64,000 nucleotides of DNA from Perkinsus olseni (lineage: Eukaryota; Perkinsozoa; Perkinsida), in assembly GCA_013115125.1 (NCBI GenBank), contig JABANN010000126.1:1-64000 (forward strand), read 5' to 3'. The notes below the pieces were generated by a model that searched no databases, was not told the DNA's origin, and saw only the letters and a program-made list of their open reading frames with translations. A program made the position numbers and the translations under genes. Every line of letters begins with the position of its first letter. Position 1 is the first letter of the stretch. Below, one piece after another: positions 56,601-64,000 of this stretch.

Positions 56601-56650
56601 TCAAGCGAAACTTCACGCGGACGATGAGCACGCATGAGAACCGATCATGA
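44645..56650 (+). CDS. IFT144: IFT144 (WDR19), intraflagellar transport complex A subunit
   Basis: About 25 exons follow human WDR19 in order. N-terminal WD40 half: SSFEWDTTGNILALIQ, WNMTGPQLAIGTSKGN, then KHGRRITCGSW (human KHTKRITCGCW), YGSIVDYGWFGDERLCIGYS, STGGDEVGQEIFKC (human STHTGELGQEIFQA), GDGCIKIIDLRD, EVEPAIIGVGPRHIAAG, VYSTSGKELVHYDVE. Helical half: AILAYRECGDADRVAFLDRL, ECAGILERMKQYSLA, TPKLHLLYAKAKEARGFFKE (human [20 protein letters not shown]), RLVDHLLRANAG, YKLHQVLGNYEESARIAMLI, LLQSYILVKPLAQ, then a C-terminal zinc-binding part CPYC...CGHC and CPMC; stop TGA at 56648-56650. IFT-A drives retrograde transport and membrane-protein entry in cilia, so the organism builds flagella. 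One intron (about 50423-52157) is far longer than the rest. Coordinates give the outer limits. Confidence 0.9.
45190..45241 (+). other. 52-nt IFT144 intron with weak tRNA-like core
   Basis: GTGAGCAAG to TATTGAAG, phase 2; splicing yields GTSKGNTII-YNSKTAKMQLIAGKH, matching GNLLIYNHQTS..GKH of WDR19. It contains AAAGGTCCCTGGTTCAATTT, resembling a degraded T-arm. The next exon starts ATAC, as after the motif introns. Confidence 0.55.
47900..48491 (+). other. 592-nt IFT144 intron ending in the 43-nt motif element
   Basis: Starts GTGAGGGAGG after ILV and ends GTCAACCTTAG. The join gives TPQDILV-YSTSGKELVHYDVE, aligned with [20 protein letters not shown] of WDR19, so both splice sites are well supported. 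The 43-nt element occupies 48453-48495 (GTATCTTATTC to CCTTAGATAC), with its final ATAC exonic. Confidence 0.65.
50423..52157 (+). other. Long IFT144 intron (about 1.7 kb)
   Basis: The exon ending LQGYLRVLLGQK and the exon starting near SFVRAGAPREALDVMCDSQM are both clearly IFT144, yet 1.7 kb separates them. Open frames of up to 137 codons on both strands inside show no recognisable domain. An inserted and decayed element is the simplest explanation. Exact intron ends are not fixed. Confidence 0.5.
52745..52770 (+). repeat. (ATC)n microsatellite
   Basis: A run of ATC trinucleotides within the IFT144 interval, probably intronic. Confidence 0.85.
52960..53010 (+). other. tRNA T-arm-like insert in IFT144
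   Basis: GGTGCCGGGTTCGAACCTGGGC in sense orientation sits between RSFR and RLGNLERACSLYI. Human WDR19 has no matching residues here, and removing 48 nt restores the same residue spacing (25 from MKQ to SxYI). Either a GC-AG intron of 48 nt or a GT-AG intron of 54 nt starting in ACAG|GTGCC would do it. The tract is open, so unspliced reading is also possible. Confidence 0.45.
53091..53141 (+). other. 51-nt IFT144 intron consisting mainly of the 43-nt motif element
   Basis: The intron runs from GTATCTTTCC to TGATGCAG. The first 43 nt (53091-53133) form the element ending CATCAACCTTGGATAC. Splicing gives KPLMDQ-VSTPKLHLLYAKAKE, aligned residue for residue with human WDR19. The AG at CCTTAG is lost here (CCTTGG), and splicing moves to the next AG, 8 nt after the element. 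Confidence 0.7.
55101..55321 (+). repeat. About 105-bp tandem duplication inside an IFT144 intron
   Basis: Copies at about 55101-55207 and 55210-55321 share GTATTGCTGTATT, AATGSGCCTYGAGTCTGA, CCGGCTCGCCATT and TCAGGCG. The second copy supplies the 3' splice site before the SIYKLHQVLGNYEESARI exon. The first has a matching but apparently unused AGGCG. Confidence 0.7.
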
Positions 56651-57408
56651 ATGTCTCTTGTGGAACGCTTTTTCTACTGGTCCTGTAGGCAGCTTTGGTT
56701 GCAGTTCAATCGTTGATCCAACGGCGTTGATCTTAGCGAAAAGCGGCTCCTTGCCGAGCAATTCGCTGATAAAAAATACGAAACTCGAGGAAAAAATCGA
56801 GGAATCGCCGAGGTAACCTTGGCAAGGTTATTGTTATTCATGCGGTAAAAAAGGAAACCTCGATCCTAAACTGGCTTTAATTTGCTTCTTGCCTTAGTAG
56901 CACGGTATAGAGGTTACTGGCTGAACCATAGTTCCTACGGGAGTGATGGAGTAGTGATTGGCGACGGGAGGCGGGCCGCAGAAATCATGATTCGTTATCT
57001 TATAATCACGGGTCGTATCCGAGTTATACCGCCGACATACTTCTTGAAATCACGGCTGGACCAGTCTATTCATGGCAAGGCAACAATAATGCAGGTACCA
57101 GCGCAAATACTGATACACTTGATTTTACGGGCCATGTAAACGCGTTGCAATCAGACAACCATTCTGTATCCCCCGACATACCGTTGCACTGGCAAACGAA
57201 ACAACAGACTTGCTGGGTTTCCTGCCTACTGGACAGTATTGCTAACGATGATATTAGACGAGCCAGTAAGGAAAGTGAAGAGCCAGCAGTTCTGGGCTTA
57301 AGCTGAATAAAGAGCCTGATAGATAGGTGAATAGGTGTCGCGTTCAAGTTGCGCTAAAAAACTGAATCGGGCCTGCCTTGTTAAGACAGAAGTATGGAAA
57401 GTTGAAAC
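56651..57408. other. Intergenic region between converging genes
   Basis: No supported gene. IFT144 (plus) and the subtilisin (minus) converge here, so both 3' ends lie within this stretch. Confidence 0.5.
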
Positions 57409-58692
57409 TTATCGGCGGTATCCTCTCAGGACCGGGAAGTCAATGGCCATCTCGACGGCTTTCAGCGGGTTCAGAGCACCAGCGTTCTTCTTCAAGGGCA
57501 TGCCGGGGGTGGTGAACCGATCGACGTTGTGGGCGAGGATCCCGGCGACGTACTTGGGCTTAACGCCCATGGAGAGCATGAGCGCGGCTGCTCCAGAGAC
57601 GATGGGACAGGAGAAGGACGTCCCCGAGGCGTAACCATTATTGCCGGTGTAGATGTACTGGCCGTAGGCAGCGATATCGACGTAACCACCATAGTTGCTC
57701 CAGGAATATAGTTCTAGATCGTCTTGATACTTGAGAGCAGCCACACAGAGCACGCCGGGGATCGGGCATGGGTAATGCATGTCAGCTGGCAGTCCATCGT
57801 TACCGGCGGAGGCGACGACAATGATACCCTGGTCAGTAGCTGCTTTGAAGGCCTTGCCGAGGACCCGGTCCGCGAAGCTCCTTGATATGAAATAACCCAG
57901 TGAGATTGATACGATATCAACTCCGATATCGACCGCCATCTCCATAGCCTCAGCCATATGCCACCAGCTACCATACCCATCTTCGTTTTGGGTTCTCAAA
58001 GACACCAGACGCACATGGTTTGACATGCCGGCCATATCGTGGTTATCGTTCCTCCGGGACGCGATAAGTTTGGCACACATCTGGCCATGCTGATTGACCG
58101 AGGAGAAGTTCGAGGTGTCGTTCACGAAGTTCCACCCACCGTCAACGATCCCACCGCTCTTCGTACGGAAGATACCCCGATAGGGAGCAATATCGGGATC
58201 GCTGAAGTTAAGGCCGCTGTCCATAACCGCTACGCTCACGGTCTGCCTCGCGTAGGGCGCAGACTTTTCCCAAACTTCCTTCATGTTCATCCTCTCGAAT
58301 GCTTTCTGATGCTCAGCGTTGGGGTCATTCACGCCGAGCTTGTTGCCGGTGCTCTCCTCCCTGGTGGTGTAGTTAGGAGCGCAATCATACTCCAGATCGT
58401 GTAGCTTAGAAGCAGCGTCCTTCACGTAGTCACAGAGAGCGGTGCAGCTCACCGTGTCGTCGGAGGTAGAGACCACCTGCAAGCCCGAGTACTTCAGAGT
58501 CTTGATTGTTGCCGTCTTGAGGAAGGCTGCCATAGCAGTGTTGGACGCGAGCTTGGCGGCTTCGAGACGCTGCGGGATGTCCTTGACGTCGACGAAGGTA
58601 TCGTCGGAAGTGATCGACACGATAGTCTGGCTGTCGTAAACTTCTGTGGAGCTCGATGCGGCTATGAGCGGAAGGAAAGAGAGAAGTTTCAT
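57409..58692 (-). CDS. Secreted subtilisin-like serine protease (S8)
   Basis: Single-exon gene of 427 residues. Signal peptide MKLLSFLPLIAASSS; a propeptide-like region to about residue 125; then an S8 catalytic domain with all active-site residues: Asp158 in AVMDSG, His202 in QHGQMCAKLIAS, the oxyanion Asn298 in ASAGNDG, and Ser359 in GTSFSCPIVSGAAAL. It cleaves peptide bonds, probably outside the cell or in the secretory route. Perkinsus species are known to secrete abundant subtilisin-like proteases that act on host tissue and defence proteins; membership in that group is inference from the overall family. The start fits a signal peptide, and no in-frame intron is needed. It appears intact. 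Confidence 0.95.
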   Translation of the reverse strand: MKLLSFLPLIAASSSTEVYDSQTIVSITSDDTFVDVKDIPQRLEAAKLASNTAMAAFLKTATIKTLKYSGLQVVSTSDDTVSCTALCDYVKDAASKLHDLEYDCAPNYTTREESTGNKLGVNDPNAEHQKAFERMNMKEVWEKSAPYARQTVSVAVMDSGLNFSDPDIAPYRGIFRTKSGGIVDGGWNFVNDTSNFSSVNQHGQMCAKLIASRRNDNHDMAGMSNHVRLVSLRTQNEDGYGSWWHMAEAMEMAVDIGVDIVSISLGYFISRSFADRVLGKAFKAATDQGIIVVASAGNDGLPADMHYPCPIPGVLCVAALKYQDDLELYSWSNYGGYVDIAAYGQYIYTGNNGYASGTSFSCPIVSGAAALMLSMGVKPKYVAGILAHNVDRFTTPGMPLKKNAGALNPLKAVEMAIDFPVLRGYRR

Positions 58693-58904
58693 CGCGGCAA
58701 ATTAATAGAAAACTGAAAGGCGCCTACAGTCCCAGTCTCGAAGAATAAAGAGGATTCAGGAGACTTCAGCCGAGGGTGTCCCCGGTGAGCGTCTCGTCTA
58801 GCCCCTGAAAACGTCGCGTCTCTGAGACGGCGTTTCAGAGACGCCCGTCTCTGTGACTTTGTGCGAGGCCCCTTTGGACTTCACCCGCACTTCTTAGCCC
58901 CAAA

Positions 58905-59290
58905 ATGTTGGCGACACCTGATAAACATCTTGAAGATGGCGCTAAGGATCACTCAGCGGTCATCGCCGGCGTTTGCGTGGCAAGTTCCTGTCCGAGACTG
59001 GCGCGAGCTGGGCGCGCCGCGTCAAACGGGAGACGGTCCTTCCGAGGCAGTCTCTGCCTGCCGCGGGACGGCAGCCCGTCCCTGAGGCTTTGTGCAGGGT
59101 CTCTTGGTTCTCACCTGCAGCTGCTAACTCGAAAATGTTAAGTGCCCGCGACACCAAATGAAAATTTCGGATTGGAGATGGCGTTGAGGGTCGATGGCGT
59201 CTGCGTGGCGATTCCCTGTCGGAGACTGGCGCAAGATGGGCGCGCCACGTCAAGCGAGAGACGGTCTCTCCGATACAGTCTCCGGCTGCC
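58905..59290 (+). repeat. Tandem duplication upstream of the repeat-protein gene
   Basis: Two copies of about 145 bp, near 58908-59050 and 59148-59290. They share GCGACACC, GATGGCGYTRAGG, GGCGTYTGCGTGGC, GAGACTGGCGC, TGGGCGCGCC and GAGACGGTC in order. They lie in the non-coding 5' flank of the secreted repeat protein and may duplicate promoter or 5'-UTR elements. Confidence 0.75.
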
Positions 59291-59375
59291 GAAGGATTGC
59301 AACCCGTCTCCAGCTTCTACTGCTTACTTTCCTCCTCATATCCCTCCCTCGCAGGAATTTTTACAACTTTCTCAC

Positions 59376-61550
59376 ATGGGCTACCTCTCCTCTATAATCG
59401 GTTGCCTAAGCCTCATCGCAAGCGCTCGTGCCTCCCACCCAGCGGGCACCTACGCCTGCAGAGCGTCCGCTGACTCTGGTGGTACTCTGGTCTTCGCCGC
59501 CGACCAGCAGACCGTCCGCCTGAGCATATCCCTCGGCCGCTGCAGCGCTTCCGCTGACGTCCCCTATACTATGACGGCTATCGGTGGTTCTGGCAACGAG
59601 TTCTGGGTGGAACCAGACTACAGCTCGACTAACTTCAAGACGGCCGTCAACAACTGCGGGTATTCTACTATTCATGGTGACTCCTTCAACAGACTTCGGG
59701 TCGAGTCCAGGGACGGTGTGTCGATGAGCGACATTACCGTTAACGTTGGTAGCGGGTCAACATGGGAGTTCTGGTTATCTAGCCGCCCAGCCCCCACGGC
59801 ACCAGCAACTACTGCTCCGACTCCCAGGCCTCTGACGCAGCTGTATCCTATCGGCGCCTACGGTTGCAGAGGGACAGGCCAATACGGTCGTTTGGACTTC
59901 GAGCAAGATAAACAGGTTTTCCGCATCAGCGCCACGCTTGGCAGCTGTGGTGCTACCGCTGATAACGTCCCCTACACCATGACCCCCATCCAGGGTTCTG
60001 ACCACGAGTACTGGTTGACGCCTGATTACAGCTCTACTGACTTCAAAGCGCGCCTGGCTGCCTGCGGAGTGGCTACCACCTTCTTCGACAGCTTCCACGT
60101 CGAGTCCAACAATGATGTTCTCATGCGCGACATTGTTATCAGCGAAGCCAGTGGGTCTCCGTGGAACTGCTGGTTGGCCAGTGGTCCCACCCGTCCCGTA
60201 CCAGGCCCAACGGAGAGGCCTCCACCGGTCCACACTACACCCCGCGCCCCGGCAACTACACCCCGCGCGCCGGCAACTACACCCCGCGCCCCGGCTACTA
60301 CACGTGCGCCGGCAACTAGACCTCCCGCACCACCGGCGTCGGGCCACCCCGAGGGAAGCTTCTATGTCTCCGTTAATGAGAAGTCTGGCGGGTCTTTGGT
60401 GTTCCATCAGCAACAGCAGACTCTCTCTATTGTTATTCGGCTGGGTGACTGTGTCGCGTCTGCCTATAACGTTCCCTATGGTATGGTCCCTAGCACTAAC
60501 GGTCGTTACTGGGTTGTCCCCGACTACAGGTCGACGAACTTCAATACGAAGCTCGACAGCTGCAACGACAAGGTTGTATCAAGTGTCGGCTTCCGGCGTC
60601 TCGAAGTATCTTCGACCGGTGGCGTGTCGATGAATTTGGTCACTGCTTCCATCCTGGATGACGTAGAATGGGTTTTCAGACTCGCTGGCGCTCCGCCGCC
60701 CCGTCCGACCCACCCGACGCAATCTCCTGCTACTCCGACTCATGAGACTCACCCCGTGGGCGTCTACCAGGGTGAGGGTAGTTCGAGCTCTGGTAGCACG
60801 ATCGAGTTCTACGAGAACTTCAAGCTCATGAGCCTGACCTTCAGGGCCGGTAGTTGTACTGCTGCTGCCCACAGCATCCCCTATCATATAGCCTATATCC
60901 GTAAATATTCAGGGGGCGTTCTGGAGGACGAGTTCGTTGTGGTGCCTGACTTGCGTGGCACACACTTCGAGACGCAGTTGGTCAATTGTGGCGTCACTGA
61001 TCTGCCAAGCTTAGCCTTGGAAAATCTGATAGTGAGTTCCAAGAAGGGCGTTCCGATGAGCGAAGTTATCCCGCACAACACTAATGGATGGGAATTCGAA
61101 CTGCGTGGTGCTCCCTCTCCGCCGCCACCGACGACAACTCCTATCCCCACGACTACTTCACCGACCCCTACGGCTCCGACTAAGCCTCACCCATATGGTC
61201 TGTATGACGGTCAGACGACCGGAGCCACAGGAGAATTGGTGTTCCTACAGGAGCCTGGCAACTTCACCATGCACATCACGCTTGGTGGTTGCAGTCTCAA
61301 CTTCGACGATATCCCGTACGAGATGGTTGAGGAGAATGGTGTCTCGTGGATGAAGGCTGACTACAGCTCCACTACTCTGGCTCATACTCTGAGGAACTGC
61401 AGATTCTACGCCAACTCAAGATACGAACTTGAGGACCTCGAGAAGATCGAGTTCAGGGACGCGCAGGATCCGCTCAACCAGCAGTTGGTCATTTACAGAC
61501 TGTCCAGGACAAATGGCATGAGAGAGGGGAAGGTCTTCGGCAACAATTAA
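59376..61550 (+). CDS. Secreted five-repeat protein with Thr/Pro linkers
   Basis: Single-exon gene. I start it at 59376 (MGYLSSIIGCLSLIASARA, signal peptide), giving 724 residues; the open frame extends further upstream through duplicated non-coding sequence. Five repeats of about 110-120 residues each follow the pattern HPxGxY, a G-L-x-F strand, ISLGxC, VPYxMxP, YWxxPDYxST-F, NCG, and GVSM before a W-E-F strand. Three or four cysteines occur at conserved positions. Linkers rich in Thr and Pro separate them; one has four near-identical APATTPR units coded by 24-bp repeats (about 60235-60312), suited to O-glycosylation. The architecture suggests a surface or wall protein. The repeat family is not recognised. 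Confidence 0.85.
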   Translation: MGYLSSIIGCLSLIASARASHPAGTYACRASADSGGTLVFAADQQTVRLSISLGRCSASADVPYTMTAIGGSGNEFWVEPDYSSTNFKTAVNNCGYSTIHGDSFNRLRVESRDGVSMSDITVNVGSGSTWEFWLSSRPAPTAPATTAPTPRPLTQLYPIGAYGCRGTGQYGRLDFEQDKQVFRISATLGSCGATADNVPYTMTPIQGSDHEYWLTPDYSSTDFKARLAACGVATTFFDSFHVESNNDVLMRDIVISEASGSPWNCWLASGPTRPVPGPTERPPPVHTTPRAPATTPRAPATTPRAPATTRAPATRPPAPPASGHPEGSFYVSVNEKSGGSLVFHQQQQTLSIVIRLGDCVASAYNVPYGMVPSTNGRYWVVPDYRSTNFNTKLDSCNDKVVSSVGFRRLEVSSTGGVSMNLVTASILDDVEWVFRLAGAPPPRPTHPTQSPATPTHETHPVGVYQGEGSSSSGSTIEFYENFKLMSLTFRAGSCTAAAHSIPYHIAYIRKYSGGVLEDEFVVVPDLRGTHFETQLVNCGVTDLPSLALENLIVSSKKGVPMSEVIPHNTNGWEFELRGAPSPPPPTTTPIPTTTSPTPTAPTKPHPYGLYDGQTTGATGELVFLQEPGNFTMHITLGGCSLNFDDIPYEMVEENGVSWMKADYSSTTLAHTLRNCRFYANSRYELEDLEKIEFRDAQDPLNQQLVIYRLSRTNGMREGKVFGNN

Positions 61551-62284
61551 GTAGCAAAAGAATTCGTCAGATCCGACGACATCCATGGTTGGCCAAGCCT
61601 TAGGAGGCTAAGTTCCCTTCGTTTTATATCTCTTTTTCAAATGGGAAAGTTTAGCATCAACGTTGCTTGCTCCAATGTTGAGTCAGCCTTACTTTAGCTT
61701 ATTCAAGCTCTTACCCGGGCTTACATCAGATTCTGTTGCGTGCTTCATAGTGATGAATAACGGGAGGGAGCATAATTCGTACGAGTTCTTAAGCGTCCGA
61801 ATAAGATTTGTGCGAGATGAAAGGGAGCGAATAGGAGTAGTTTCTGTGTATAACCATGTTTCGGGAACGTGATCCACCCAATAACACAACGCACTCAACT
61901 CACGCCGTGATCCGAAGTTACGTTAGTCGAAGACGTTGAACATCTTGTTTAGCTCACTACAGGAATCAGCGCAGCCAGTGACACTCTCGGGGCTCAGGGC
62001 GCCGAGGATGGACGACCGCAGGTCTGCGGCGTGGACTCCCCAGGAGGCAAACGAGGAGATATTCCTTGGGCTACCGTGACCTGGGAGTTAGCAGCAATGG
62101 TGTGTCCGCGTGCATGCTAGCTCACGCAACACAGCATCGTTATGACTGAAATCTTGAGATGACATTGATGGCAACTTCGGAATTAGGTTGCTCGATAAAA
62201 GTGGCACCGAGAGTTTCGCCTCGCTTCCATTGAGCCAAAAGCGAGCTATACCAATGAGAAAACTGAACCCGAGGTACTGGTGCC
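61551..62284. other. Intergenic region
   Basis: No supported gene. The repeat-protein gene (plus) and the propeller-like gene (minus) converge here. Confidence 0.5.
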
Positions 62285-63400
62285 TCACATGAGGTAAGGA
62301 TGGCAATGTATCACCCGACGACCTCCTGCGCTGCGTCGATCGATATAACAGAAGCTCCAGCGGCCGAATATGATGGTGGAATTTCCTGGTAGGCTTTTCC
62401 CGTTCTTGTCGATTGTCACCGCTTTCCTTAGATTTTTGGGGTGGCGAAGTACGTAGACGTCGTCCTCATCGACCAGCATTTGGTCCAGCCCTGCCGTGTT
62501 CTTCAGAGACTTGCCTCCGAGTTTCTGAAACTCTATAATGTCATCCCTCCGCGCACTGAATAGCATAGGGTTGTCGGATCGCAGCAAGTTCACCCGGATT
62601 GAATGCCAGGTCGAATTGGCCTTGTAAAAAACGTCGACACCGTGAGGACAGTCAGGCACCGCCGTGAAGCCGATGAAAGAAAAACTCAGGTCGATTGCCT
62701 GTTTATTAATGGTGCAGACTGATCTCACTCCATCGGTCTCGGCCAGCCGCACGAAGAATACTTCTATGGCATCGGTTGAATATGTTCCACCGCCCCAGAT
62801 TCCCGAAAGACTCCTCCAGCGTTCCATCGCCACATAGAGAAGGTCGCCAACAACGATGATACCGGAGAGCCAATCATCGTACCAACTCAAATGCGGAATA
62901 CTGATAGGCTCTTCCGTCTCGCCAGTGGCCATGTCGTGTTGCAATAACACACGACCGTCATTGTACAGCACGTACAGGTTGCGAGAGCCCGCCGCGTAGT
63001 AGCATTCCCAGGCACTCTTCTCGGTGGCATCACTGCAGAGAGTCGAGACTTCGGTAGACTGAAGTTCACGGTTGGCCGCTGTAGCGATGCTGTATATCTT
63101 AATAGTCTGGCCGTCTTGGGAGACCTGGTACACCACACCACGGTCGATGAACGTGAAATCATCTGAGAGCCACTTGTCAGTGAGTATCTGCTCTCGGGGG
63201 CAATCCAAAGCCAATGCTGGTTTCTTGCAGTACTCCATAATATCGCCCATGAGGTCTTGCATCGGCTCCCTGCCCTGCTGACCATTCCATAGCCTCTCGA
63301 TGGCCATGCAACGGAGGGCCTCAAAGTGATGGGGAAGTTGGAAGACCATCGCGATACACGGGAAAGGAGCGTATCCTTGAAACTGCGCAGTAGTTACCAC
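62285..63400 (-). CDS. Propeller-like hypothetical protein, single exon
   Basis: 371 residues. A short N-terminal helical part (LPHHFEALRCMAIERLWNGQ) is followed by repeated beta-rich units: FIDRGVVYQVSQDGQTIKIY, NLYVLYNDGRVLLQHDMATG, IVVGDLLYVAMERWR, GLDQMLVDEDDVYVLRHPKN. These look like blades of a beta-propeller without WD signatures, as in the gene at 4631-5849. No signal peptide. Function unknown; a protein-binding role is the usual one for such folds. Confidence 0.65.
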   Translation of the reverse strand: MVTTAQFQGYAPFPCIAMVFQLPHHFEALRCMAIERLWNGQQGREPMQDLMGDIMEYCKKPALALDCPREQILTDKWLSDDFTFIDRGVVYQVSQDGQTIKIYSIATAANRELQSTEVSTLCSDATEKSAWECYYAAGSRNLYVLYNDGRVLLQHDMATGETEEPISIPHLSWYDDWLSGIIVVGDLLYVAMERWRSLSGIWGGGTYSTDAIEVFFVRLAETDGVRSVCTINKQAIDLSFSFIGFTAVPDCPHGVDVFYKANSTWHSIRVNLLRSDNPMLFSARRDDIIEFQKLGGKSLKNTAGLDQMLVDEDDVYVLRHPKNLRKAVTIDKNGKSLPGNSTIIFGRWSFCYIDRRSAGGRRVIHCHPYLM

Positions 63401-64000
63401 AATCTTCGCTCATGGACCGACTGGCTTCAATGTTGATTGAAGCTTTTGTGGGTCCGACACTTTCATCCACAACGTGGGACCGATCTTAGCAGTCGTTAGA
63501 AATGACAACCATGGGGCTCATCGAGTGAGCAGCGGTTGCTCAGCCACCAGCTCTCGTCGAGGCTCAATCACGAGTAGCGCGGTTTTCACGGGGTCTCCGG
63601 CGCTGGGCAGAATTAGTAATACGACGTCACTATGTCTTTAGTAGACGATCCATGCCACAAATCCGATGAGGACGAGTTCGATACCCGCTCTTCCCTAAAC
63701 TCATCCCTCTTCAAACAAGATACATCGGTGCTTGCCTGAGAGCCGGTTTCCGGCGTCGAACTTGTAAGTCACACGCACACCTGCACGGAGTGATTGAAGC
63801 ATTCAGAATGCAGGTGATACAGCTCGTGCGGGCTTTGCTTTTGACCACATTTGCGGTCAAAAAGTGTGCGGTGTCTCTTGGCTCAAGGTCGAGTCTTCCC
63901 AGTGCTAACTCAAGGGCGTCATTGACTACGGAGTTAACCATTAGGAAATGAGAGTGATACTAACTACGAATGGGATATCATCAAATAACTCATACTCATA
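63401..64000. other. Window end without a supported gene
   Basis: Only a short minus-strand frame (63711-63941). Upstream flank of the propeller-like gene. Confidence 0.4.

Noticed and set aside
59142-59375. Upstream extension of the five-repeat protein
   Set aside because: It runs through duplicated non-coding sequence and lacks a signal peptide; the start at 59376 has one.
59775-60413. 212-codon minus-strand open frame rich in Cys and Arg
   Set aside because: Antisense shadow of the secreted repeat protein; composition follows the repeat codons.
1-64000. Bacterial origin of the window
   Set aside because: Short GT-AG introns, tRNA gene form, IFT144 and low coding density show eukaryotic nuclear DNA.

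Overview
This is nuclear DNA of a unicellular eukaryote. It has dense, very short spliceosomal introns (many 40-55 nt), a ciliary gene (IFT144), a BT1/folate-biopterin-type transporter, a secreted subtilisin and several secreted proteins of no recognised family. Together these fit a flagellate alveolate parasite, most likely a perkinsozoan (Perkinsus). That placement is inference from gene content; no species-diagnostic marker is present.

Layout. 0-10 kb: gene-poor, with two copies of an unclassified dispersed repeat, perfect palindromes, a decayed coding tract and one minus-strand propeller-like gene (4.6-5.8 kb). 10-18 kb: minus-strand genes, namely a single-exon protein, a HEAT-like repeat protein, and a multi-B-box zinc-finger protein with an IQ-like segment. 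19-24.5 kb: a plus-strand multi-exon coiled-coil gene with a complete tRNA-Lys(CUU) inside one intron. 26.3-28.4 kb: a 21-bp tandem array with an assembly gap, then a SPRY-domain gene. 29.9-32.9 kb: a broken and an intact copy of a secreted protein gene. 34-36.8 kb: the BT1-type transporter. 38-42.3 kb: two small single-exon, probably secreted proteins around a gapped 34-bp tandem array. 44.6-56.65 kb: IFT144/WDR19. 57.4-63.4 kb: a subtilisin, a five-repeat secreted protein and a second propeller-like protein.

The most interesting material is inside the introns. Three recurrent intron-resident sequence classes appear in unrelated genes. (1) A family defined by the 3' end TTCRACCTWAGATAC (12 copies), three of which are 43-nt units bounded by GTATCTT and GATAC; in several genes the 3' splice site lies inside it at AG|ATAC. 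(2) Introns carrying tRNA sequence, from one complete tRNA gene to T-arm remnants. (3) Introns carrying AGCGGAGCGAAGC, extended in three copies to about 20 nt. Together they suggest that introns here are seeded by small mobile or tRNA-derived sequences (introner-like). Intron boundaries were placed by eye from reading frame and recalled protein-family conservation, without transcript data.
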